DNA of 6,377 nucleotides from Ignavibacteriales bacterium (GTDB lineage: Bacteria; Bacteroidota; Ignavibacteria; UBA10030; SZUA-254), in assembly GCA_016207985.1 (NCBI GenBank), contig JACQYX010000188.1, positions 1 to 6,377 of the forward strand. Reading direction: 5' to 3'. Below the pieces are notes generated by a model. That model ran no database searches and was not told where the DNA came from. It worked only from the letters and a program-made list of their open reading frames with translations. A program made the translations under genes and the position numbers. Positions 1 through 4,910 of this stretch are shown in pieces. Numbering within the stretch: position 1 is the first letter of the stretch; the number at the start of each line of letters is the position of its first letter.

Positions 1-596
1 AACCAATATAGCAATCCATTACGCTTCACATATTTACCCATTTCAATTCTACTTTAGTCCGATTCAAACAATTTCCATCGTATCCGAGAAGCAGGTTAAT
101 TGAATATTTCAATTCTACTTTAGTCCGATTCAAACCAATGCTGCTGCGTTCGTCCAATCCACATCGTTCGTATTTCAATTCTACTTTAGTCCGATTCAAA
201 CCTGGTCAGCAGATGCTAATGGGGATGTTGTTGTTAAATTTCAATTCTACTTTAGTCCGATTCAAACCAGAAATATTGATAATAACCTGCCTTAGCCAAA
301 CCAATTTCAATTCTACTTTAGTCCGATTCAAACGTTGATTCATCTCTGAAATTTGCTGCGATGACTTAATTTCAATTCTACTTTAGTCCGATTCAAACAA
401 AGCGGAGTTAAAGAATGGCGTGGGAAATAACATTATTTCAATTCTACTTTAGTCCGATTCAAACTCTATTTGCTAGTATCATTGTCCATACTCCTTCTCT
501 ATTTCAATTCTACTTTAGTCCGATTCAAACCAATACTATGAAAATGTGCCTGCTAAACAATTGAGAATTTCAATTCTACTTTAGTCCGATTCAAAC
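1..596 (-). CRISPR. CRISPR array, type I-B-like, 30-bp repeats, open at the left edge
   Basis: Nine identical 30-bp repeats start at 40, 106, 172, 238, 304, 369, 435, 501 and 567. On the plus strand each begins ATTTCAATTC and ends CGATTCAAAC. The eight spacers between them are 36 bp, except 334-368, which is 35 bp. Bases 1-3 (AAC) match the end of a repeat, so 4-39 is a ninth 36-bp spacer and the array continues to the left. Read on the minus strand the repeat ends in ATTGAAAT, which fits the 8-nt 5' crRNA handle of type I-B systems. That puts transcription on the minus strand, the same direction as the cas genes, with 567-596 as the leader-proximal (newest) repeat. The repeat has little internal dyad symmetry, as is common in I-B. 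No repeat is degenerate, so the old end is not in view. Orientation is inferred; the array itself is directly visible. Confidence 0.99.
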
Positions 597-696
597 CCAC
601 TTAAAATCCCATAAAAAATATGCCTTTCGGCACTTATACTCTTGCTCAAATCGTCAACCCATAATAGTGCAAAAACAATGGGGGGCTGACGATTCT
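597..696 (-). promoter_or_regulatory. CRISPR leader between cas2 and the array
   Basis: This 100-bp stretch separates the cas2 stop codon from the first repeat and contains no gene. It is the expected place for a leader that drives crRNA transcription and guides Cas1-Cas2 to the first repeat. On the minus strand it is AT-rich towards the array, with TATTTTTTATGGG near 613-625, and carries a small GNRA-type hairpin (TGCC-GAAA-GGCA, 621-632). A TTGACG hexamer (652-657) could be a -35 box, but the nearest TATAAG (633-638) is only 13 bp away, so I see no convincing sigma-70 promoter. The large inverted repeat inside it is listed separately. Confidence 0.75.
649..694 (-). promoter_or_regulatory. 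inverted repeat in the leader, next to the cas2 stop
   Basis: The arms are 649-660 (AATCGTCAACCC) and 683-694 (GGGCTGACGATT). They pair over 12 bp with a single mismatch, which would be a G-U pair in RNA, around a 22-bp centre. The right arm ends 2 bp from the cas2 stop codon. On the minus strand no T-run follows the second arm, so it does not look like a classical intrinsic terminator. A protein-binding or integration-guiding leader element, or a weak terminator for the cas transcript, are both possible. Confidence 0.6.
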
Positions 697-960
697 CTAA
701 ATAATCGTATTTATTTCCCTCTTTTCAAGTCCCATAGTTTCCTTTTCCATATCATACTCAGCCCTTAATTTGTAAAATAATACTGAGTCTTTATCTCCCC
801 TTATTCGCTTCTTCAAACCCACCTGCATCTCAGCAAACTTTCCATCCGTCAACTCACCCTCAAACACGCTGTTCTGAACCCAATGTAAGTACTGCCGCAG
901 ATATTTGCAAACCCGCGCTACACGCCTTTCTTCAACATCATATACAACAATCAAATACAT
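697..960 (-). CDS. cas2: CRISPR-associated endoribonuclease/integrase subunit Cas2
   Basis: The 87-residue product has the normal Cas2 length. It opens with the family's first beta strand and metal-site aspartate, MYLIVVYDV (Asp8), followed by a basic helix and the NSVFEGEL segment typical of Cas2. It ends in a short hydrophobic strand (NTII), the part that normally packs against Cas1. Cas2 dimers bridge two Cas1 dimers in the spacer-integration complex; the nuclease activity of the family is not needed for integration. The ATG at 960 is the only sensible start because Met1 leads straight into beta strand 1. A weak GGTAG lies 7 bp upstream. It sits 54 bp downstream of cas1 and directly before the leader. 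It appears intact. Confidence 0.97.
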   Translation of the reverse strand: MYLIVVYDVEERRVARVCKYLRQYLHWVQNSVFEGELTDGKFAEMQVGLKKRIRGDKDSVLFYKLRAEYDMEKETMGLEKREINTII

Positions 961-1014
961 AACAATTCTACCGTCTTGCTATTTTGCTATTTTTCCATTT
1001 GCTATTATTTATTT
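961..1014 (-). repeat. A-rich spacer between cas1 and cas2 with AGCAAA(T) words
   Basis: On the minus strand this 54-bp gap repeats AGCAAATGG, TAGCAAAATAGCAAG and similar words. They resemble the 21-bp units inside cas4 (2815-2877) and the stretch at 2190-2216. It is too short and AT-rich to claim common origin firmly. No promoter or terminator is evident, so cas1 and cas2 are likely co-transcribed. Confidence 0.35.
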
Positions 1015-2178
1015 TCACCACCATGCTCTGAACGCTTTATATTCTTCACCACCAACTAAATGATTCACTAACTTATAAGCTTCCAATCGCAGCAAATGCC
1101 GATAAGAAACATTTCGTCCAAGCCCGCGATGTTTGATCGTTGTCTTTAAACGCTCGTCATATTCCTGCAGAACAATTTTTCTACCGCTTTCCTCTAAGTA
1201 ACAAAAATTCAGCTCTTTTCTAAAATGTTTTTCCTGAATCTGTTTATTGTTTAGTAACTTGAAAATCATTTTATCTGCAATAATCGGTTTGAAAATCTCG
1301 CTTACATCGAGCGCTAGCGAATATCTTCTTTCTCCCGGACCATGGAGATAACTTATTGTTGGGTTCAGATGGGTATGATATAATTCGCTCAATACGGTTG
1401 TATATACCAAGCTGTTGCAAAACGAGATCAATGTGTTGATCGCATTATCGGGTGGATGCTTCACACGTTTCTCAAGCGCGTACTCCTGTCCAACGATCTC
1501 ACCCCAGCATCGGTAATATCGTTCACGGATATTTCCTTCCAATCCCATCAGTTCCTGTGTTGTGCTTGTTCCCCCGACAGACTCACGCAACTGCTCAATA
1601 TCATTGATGGCTTGTAAAAGGTTTCCTTCTACCGAGCTATTACCTTGTTGAAGGAAACCTTTTTCCTGCCCACCCTGCTGCCGAGATGGATTTGAATAGT
1701 ATTGTAAATTCTTCAATATATTATACGATGCCGCATCAATAATTTCCCGAGCAATCACCAATCGCCTATGAGTATCGAGATATGCTTTAACTTGCTCAAC
1801 AATTGTTGTCCCCGAGGGAAGATAATCTCTCGGTGTAAAACTGCCAGCGTAGTATCCATAATAGTTAAAAATATGCAGCGGAATCTTTTGCTGTGCGAGG
1901 AAATTGAAGAAGCGTGAGTTGAAATCCATTTCACCGAAGCAATAAAACGCTTCGATGTCCTCCACCGGTATCGGCTTCCGTACAACCCTGCCTGTCTTTG
2001 GATCCGCCTCAGATTCGTCAGTGAATCCTGCGAGTATATCTTCATCTATAGCCGGATCAATTGTAACCTCGCTTACCGATCCGTCCTCATCTTTCTCTTT
2101 CTGTACCGGCTCGAAGTAAATCGTATTCTCTTTCCTTCTCAGCCGTCCAGATGTCATTATGTAGTATGGTCGTTTCAT
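1015..2178 (-). CDS. cas1: CRISPR integrase Cas1, type I-B, with two insertions
   Basis: Cas1 is the catalytic subunit that inserts new spacers at the leader-repeat junction. The 387-residue product matches I-B Cas1 end to end: MKRPYYIMTSGRLRRKENT at the start, FGEMDFNSR and LHIFNYYGYYAGSF in the N-terminal half, and a C-terminus ending in AWW. The metal-binding residues are present: Glu214 in GLEGNIRE, His279 in SYLHGPGERR, and Asp291/Glu294 in LDVSEIFKP. I-B Cas1 is usually about 330 residues. The extra length is an acidic segment at about residues 24-67 and a 16-residue palindrome-encoded insertion at about 173-188 (KGFL...EGNLL), before the catalytic helix containing Glu214. Neither breaks the frame. 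The ATG at 2178 gives the canonical N-terminus; the upstream sequence is A/T-rich with no Shine-Dalgarno site. Probably functional, but the effect of the insertions is unknown. Confidence 0.97.
   Translation of the reverse strand: MKRPYYIMTSGRLRRKENTIYFEPVQKEKDEDGSVSEVTIDPAIDEDILAGFTDESEADPKTGRVVRKPIPVEDIEAFYCFGEMDFNSRFFNFLAQQKIPLHIFNYYGYYAGSFTPRDYLPSGTTIVEQVKAYLDTHRRLVIAREIIDAASYNILKNLQYYSNPSRQQGGQEKGFLQQGNSSVEGNLLQAINDIEQLRESVGGTSTTQELMGLEGNIRERYYRCWGEIVGQEYALEKRVKHPPDNAINTLISFCNSLVYTTVLSELYHTHLNPTISYLHGPGERRYSLALDVSEIFKPIIADKMIFKLLNNKQIQEKHFRKELNFCYLEESGRKIVLQEYDERLKTTIKHRGLGRNVSYRHLLRLEAYKLVNHLVGGEEYKAFRAWW
1616..1663 (-). repeat. palindromic element A, inserted in frame in cas1
   Basis: A perfect 14-bp inverted repeat, AAAAGGTTTCCTTC at 1616-1629 and its complement at 1650-1663, around a 20-bp centre. 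On the minus strand it is read as KGFL, 8 residues, then GNLL (Cas1 residues 173-188). The arm sequence, the 20-bp centre and the reading frame match elements B and C or D in and next to the RAYT. The 48-bp length is a multiple of three, so cas1 stays open. This stretch has no counterpart in my memory of ordinary I-B Cas1 sequences. Confidence 0.85.
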
Positions 2179-2181
2179 TTT

Positions 2182-2216
2182 TTAAATTAGGAAATAGTAA
2201 ATGGCAGATAGCAAAT
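2182..2216. repeat. AATGGCAGATAGCAAAT-type word between the pseudogene and cas1
   Basis: The sequence AAATGGCAGATAGCAAAT (about 2199-2216, plus strand) resembles the 21-bp units in cas4 (minus strand) and the cas1-cas2 spacer, but lies in the opposite orientation. It falls in the 53 bp between the pseudogene's ancestral stop (2232) and the cas1 start (2178). It could be a dispersed short repeat or chance similarity of AT-rich sequence. Confidence 0.3.
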
Positions 2217-2231
2217 TTGAATGTACAAATC

Positions 2232-2552
2232 TTAATGCTTGTTTTGTAAATAATGGATAAGTCCTGATAGTTGTTTTGAAATAGATATACCCTAAATCAA
2301 AGGCTACATATAGTTGACTTTTTAATTCACCGATCGATCCTTTAGCATGATAAAGAAATGCGGCAAATTCTTTCTTAGTATGCCATTCATAACCTTCTGC
2401 TATATTCGACATCACCGACACGGATGCACGTTGCATTTGATCTTTTAATCCGTAATCTTTATGAAATTGTTCCTTTGATGTTAAACTGTAAATTGTTTTT
2501 GTCTTCTCGCATCTCGCCATACAGGCATATCCTCAAACCGTTCAAACTTCAT
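2232..2552 (-). pseudogene. four-helix-bundle protein (23S rRNA intervening-sequence protein family), broken
   Basis: The middle of the gene is a textbook member of the four-helix-bundle / 23S rRNA IVS protein family: [26 protein letters not shown] and [20 protein letters not shown] (split motifs). The family's molecular role is unknown. The real start is the ATG at 2552, with a strong AGAGGAG site 6 bp upstream, giving [16 protein letters not shown]. After this the frame runs into a TAA within 8 codons, whereas the core continues in another frame (an ATG at 2520 opens that frame but lacks the canonical N-terminus). At the other end the core frame runs into nonfamily sequence down to 2182. 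The canonical C-terminus ([15 protein letters not shown], stop at 2232) lies in a different frame, with about a dozen residues missing before it. Two independent lesions make decay more likely than error. It sits between cas4 and cas1 with 52-53 bp gaps and has no known CRISPR role. Confidence 0.85.
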
Positions 2553-2558
2553 TTCCAT

Positions 2559-2565
2559 CTCCTCT
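2559..2565 (-). promoter_or_regulatory. ribosome binding site of the four-helix-bundle pseudogene
   Basis: AGAGGAG on the minus strand, 6 bp before the ATG at 2552. It is the only strong Shine-Dalgarno site in the window and identifies the ancestral start of the broken gene, rather than the internal ATG at 2520. Confidence 0.7.
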
Positions 2566-2604
2566 CATAATTTGGAATCTATTATTTGAAATTTATTATT
2601 ATTG

Positions 2605-3177
2605 TTAGCTCCAGCACAGCTCATAATAACTGCACGTTTTACAAAACTTTTTATTGAGTCGCTCCGGAGGTTTCTCGGATGCGATAATACGTTCAATATC
2701 TTCCATAGCTTTCAACAATTCTTTTTCCTTCTGTTCCGTTAATATGACCGTTGTTTTCTGCTTAAGTTTTGGATAATCTATTTCACCCCTCAATCCAATC
2801 TTGTCATCTTGATATTCATCTATCTTGCCATCCGCCATCTGCAATTTGTCATTTGCCATCTGATATTTGTTATCTGCTATTTTAATTCCTTTATGTTTCA
2901 GATACCACAAATAATACCGCACCTGCATCTCGTGTGCCTTCTCTACCGAATCGCTCTTTTTCACCTCGTGGATGATGCCGGTTTTGTCATCCAGCCAATC
3001 TATATTGATTACACCATCTATATCGATTCCTTTTTCTTCACGGGAGTAAGATGACTCGTCTATGACTTTACCAAGATACACCAAATCCGATGTCTGCTCC
3101 ATCTGCAAACCGTGGGTAAAAAGCCAGAGCTCCCTCTTACATACATAGTAATAGTTAATATGAGTACCAGTAATCAT
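2605..3177 (-). CDS. cas4: CRISPR-associated exonuclease Cas4 (RecB-like, 4Fe-4S)
   Basis: Cas4 trims prespacers and helps choose PAM and orientation for Cas1-Cas2. The 190-residue product has four cysteines for a 4Fe-4S cluster: Cys13 in YYVCKRELWLF, and Cys179, Cys182 and Cys188 in FCKTCSYYELCW. The RecB-family nuclease residues are Asp60, Glu71-x-Lys73 (HEVKKSD) and the QVRYYLWYL motif (Gln85, Tyr88). The family's motif-I His, usual in GK-L-I-H-E-x-S-Y, reads Asp40 here (GKVIDESSY, codon GAC), which may weaken cleavage. Residues about 99-126 are an inserted 7-residue tandem repeat, so the protein is some 25 residues longer than most I-B Cas4. The ATG overlaps the RAYT stop as ATGA, suggesting translational coupling; no separate Shine-Dalgarno site is visible. 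It is 52 bp upstream of the four-helix pseudogene. Confidence 0.95.
   Translation of the reverse strand: MITGTHINYYYVCKRELWLFTHGLQMEQTSDLVYLGKVIDESSYSREEKGIDIDGVINIDWLDDKTGIIHEVKKSDSVEKAHEMQVRYYLWYLKHKGIKIADNKYQMANDKLQMADGKIDEYQDDKIGLRGEIDYPKLKQKTTVILTEQKEKELLKAMEDIERIIASEKPPERLNKKFCKTCSYYELCWS
2800..2883 (-). repeat. 21-bp (7-residue) tandem repeat inserted in cas4
   Basis: Three units on the minus strand, 2857-2877, 2836-2856 and 2815-2835, encode ADNKYQM, ANDKLQM and ADGKIDE. Units 1 and 2 are identical at 17 of 21 bases. The whole non-family segment is residues 99-126, between WYLKHKGI and GLRGEIDYPKL, which are normally adjacent in I-B Cas4. The insertion is in frame, hydrophilic and probably forms a surface loop or short helix. 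Confidence 0.7.
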
Positions 3178-3848
3178 CTCAGCAAAAGGTTTCCTTTGGC
3201 TAAGTTTGAACCAAGATAAAGGAAACCTTTTTCTATGTATTCACGCGCCATATCAAATTTCGTTTCAGTATATTCATTCACATACGATAAATAGTCTTTC
3301 TTAATGCCGCCTGCAGCATCGATGATTGGTTGGATATTGCAGAGTAAAAGGTTTCCCCTTAGATGAAGGTCACCTTCATCAGTGTTTTTGCTTTGCGGAA
3401 GGAAACCTTCTTCTCGAAACTGTTTGAAATTCGACCATCGCCAATCTCCTGCATTTTTCACTAAACGTCCAAATTTCGGGTTGAGATGAATATATGCCGA
3501 GAGCAACAATAGATAATCGTCTGAAGCGATATGTTTTATTTTATACGGTCCTTGAAACAAATGACCGTTCCGATTATTAATCAGGTTAAATCTTTTTGCA
3601 TACGATGTAGCCAGCGTTCCCATCATCTTGGATATCTTGCCGCCGTCTTCCTGACGTAGAATAAAATGATAATGGTTTCGCATCCAGCAATACACTACGA
3701 TTGTTACTTTGTATTTAGTTGCATATTCACCAAAGCGGCTAAGAAAAAACAAGTAATCGCGCTCATCGTTGAAAATTCTTTGTCGGTTATTCCCACGGTT
3801 GTAAATATGGTACAACTCGTTATCTGTTATTTTAATTATTCTATCCAT
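3174..3848 (-). CDS. REP-associated tyrosine transposase (RAYT, IS200-like Y1 HUH nuclease)
   Basis: RAYTs are single-copy HUH nucleases thought to mobilise short palindromic REP elements. The family marks are ELYHIYNRGNNRQ near the start, the HUH pair in WMRNHYHFILR, SYAKRFN...GHLFQGPYK, and DDYLLLLSAYIHLNP, the segment expected to hold the catalytic Tyr, followed by DWRWSNFKQF. I chose Met at 3848 because it leads directly into the family N-terminus. An ATG at 3881 would add 11 residues (MLKKTFSADST) read through half of palindromic element C, and has no ribosome site. The protein contains two in-frame palindromic elements: D in the middle (EGFL...GNLLL) and B as its last 18 or so residues (KGFLYLGSNLAKGNLLLR). 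The stop overlaps the cas4 ATG. No terminal inverted repeats of a classical insertion sequence are visible. Its place between cas3 and cas4 is unusual. Confidence 0.9.
   Translation of the reverse strand: MDRIIKITDNELYHIYNRGNNRQRIFNDERDYLFFLSRFGEYATKYKVTIVVYCWMRNHYHFILRQEDGGKISKMMGTLATSYAKRFNLINNRNGHLFQGPYKIKHIASDDYLLLLSAYIHLNPKFGRLVKNAGDWRWSNFKQFREEGFLPQSKNTDEGDLHLRGNLLLCNIQPIIDAAGGIKKDYLSYVNEYTETKFDMAREYIEKGFLYLGSNLAKGNLLLR
3184..3231 (-). repeat. palindromic element B, encoding the RAYT C-terminus
   Basis: Perfect 14-bp inverted repeat, AAAAGGTTTCCTTT (3184-3197) and its complement (3218-3231), around a 20-bp centre. It is read as KGFLYLGSNLAKGNLL. It ends only 7 bp before the cas4 ATG (3177). 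Its centre agrees with that of element C at 12 of 20 positions, including ATCT, AAAC and GC. Confidence 0.88.
3347..3410 (-). repeat. palindromic element D, inside the RAYT, with nested palindrome
   Basis: Arms 3347-3359 (AAAGGTTTCCCCT) and 3398-3410 (GAAGGAAACCTTC) match over the core GGTTTCC/GGAAACC, with diverged ends. The centre is 38 bp, which is the family's 20 bp plus exactly 18. The extra length is accounted for by the palindrome at 3362-3380. It is read in the same frame as elements A and B: EGFL, 14 residues, GNLLL. Confidence 0.75.
3362..3380. repeat. nested perfect palindrome inside element D
   Basis: GATGAAGGT and ACCTTCATC pair perfectly over 9 bp around a single central C. On the minus strand it encodes DEGDLH. 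It lies in the centre of element D and lengthens it by a net 18 bp without shifting the frame, which suggests a second, smaller palindrome type inserted in the first. Confidence 0.7.
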
Positions 3849-3860
3849 CGTAGAATCGGC

Positions 3861-3912
3861 GCTAAAGGTTTTCTTTAGCATCGTTTATACTCAGATAAAG
3901 GAAACCTTTTGC
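3861..3912 (-). repeat. palindromic element C, upstream of the RAYT
   Basis: Core arms AAAGGTTTTCTTT (3864-3876) and AAAGGAAACCTTT (3897-3909) complement each other at 12 of 13 positions around a 20-bp centre. The left arm is also a hairpin by itself (GCTAAAG, GTTTT, CTTTAGC, 3861-3879). It fills most of the gap between the cas3 stop (3942) and the chosen RAYT start (3848). Its usual coding frame runs KGFLYLSINDAKENL and then hits TAG at 3862-3864. With element B at the other end, it brackets the RAYT, as REP elements often flank their RAYT gene. Confidence 0.8.
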
Positions 3913-3941
3913 TAAGCCTTTATTATGTTTGATAAATTGCA

Positions 3942-4907
3942 TTAGAGAAAATTACAGTCCGTTTCAATATCTTTTTTCAATCCATCTTCATAAGAATAAA
4001 TACCAACATAGTTCTGTAAATACAGGAAGCCATACTTAAATTCGTTACCATCTGAATAATTCTTCAGTAGTCCAATCTGATTTTTGTTATTCCAAACACT
4101 GAAAGAAAACCTTCCAAGAATAGGTGACAAAATCTTCAAATTTATTTTCCTGCCAATGAAATCATCATCTCGGTTTTCGATTATGGATGTATATAGTTCC
4201 CACACCCTTGAACCACTTACATTACACTCATTTTCACTGATCACTTTCGACATTTGCAGAAATCTCAACTCACTATTAATAAAATTGTGCACATCAACAT
4301 CTAAAGGTACAAATACACTCACCGTATTACCTTTTATCAGCTCGAATTGTTTATGCACTTCTTGAAATTCTAATCTCTTAATTTGACTTTGAAAATCCGA
4401 GAGGTTACCAGCCATGTTTTGATCCTGGTTGTCTTGATTGATATCCTCGAATACTTTATCATAAAACGAATCGAAGTTTTTCTCAGTAAGAATTTTCTGG
4501 TATAACTCAAGATCAATATGTTGCTTATGTCGCAGGTCTGCCCTGTATGTTTTTAATCTATCTTTTGAATCAAAAAGAATAAGTTCAGAATTAGATTTTG
4601 ATGCATTCCTATTTATTCTACCAGCCAGCTGTTCCTCTGCGTCAACAATTGATTTGTCTTTGAAGCCAATATCCATGTCAATATCCAAGCCTGCCTCTAC
4701 GACCTGCGTACACACAACAACAATTTTTCCGAAATTACTATCATCCGATTTCAGATAATCAATGATCTCTTTCCTCCTCGGTTCCAGAACAGTTCCGGAC
4801 ACGATAAATTTCTTATTATCTGAAAATCGCTTATCCTTAACCAACCTTTCGTAGAACTCTTGGGCAGAGATTTTCGTAACAAAGTCTACTATTACTTTAA
4901 CCCATTT
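3942..4907 (-). pseudogene. cas3: cas3, C-terminal part (second RecA domain and C-terminal domain), after an in-frame stop
   Basis: This is the continuation, in the same frame, of the upstream cas3 part. Right after the TAA at 4908-4910 the frame reads VKVIVDFVTKISAQEFYERL, the first strand and helix of RecA domain 2. It continues with SGTVLEPRRKEII, helicase motif V (CTQVVEAGLDIDMDIGFKD) and motif VI (QLAGRINRN), and then the C-terminal domain to the TAA at 3942. A TTG at 4844 is the first usable start inside it, but it would cut off that first strand and has no properly spaced ribosome site, so independent translation as a working subunit is unlikely. The stop codon at 3942 overlaps a following ATG as TAATG, but that opens only a 26-codon frame. 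Confidence 0.88.
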
Positions 4908-4910
4908 TTA
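4908..4910 (-). other. in-frame TAA that splits cas3
   Basis: On the minus strand the codons are TAC TAC AAA AAA TAA AAA TGG GTT AAA. The frame is the same on both sides and family sequence resumes at once, so a single substitution (for instance from AAA, GAA, CAA or TAT/TAC) explains it; an indel does not. It falls between the two RecA domains. Confidence 0.85.

Noticed and set aside
138..338. 66-codon open frame across the CRISPR array
   Set aside because: It repeats NFNSTLVRFK because it translates the repeats; it is a by-product of the array.
613..633. Intrinsic terminator in the leader (small GAAA hairpin followed by TTTTTT on the minus strand)
   Set aside because: The stem is only 4-5 bp, and a terminator just before the first repeat would block array transcription.
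1755..2045. 96-codon minus-strand frame inside cas1
   Set aside because: Out-of-frame shadow of cas1 with no family features, while cas1 is convincing along the same stretch.
2182..2520. Intact 112-residue four-helix-bundle protein
   Set aside because: Both ends differ from the family, and the proper N- and C-termini are found next to it in other frames, so I call it a pseudogene from 2232 to 2552.
3666..3878. 70-codon plus-strand frame opposite the RAYT
   Set aside because: Antisense shadow of the RAYT without recognisable features; the plus-strand frames at 2809-3054 and 4084-4365 are rejected for the same reason.
3849..3881. RAYT start at the ATG at 3881
   Set aside because: The added 11 residues come from the arm of element C, and the family N-terminus begins right after Met at 3848.
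3942..4844. Separate helicase gene starting at TTG 4844
   Set aside because: It is in the same frame as upstream cas3, and family sequence is present between the TAA and the TTG; a nonsense mutation explains it better.
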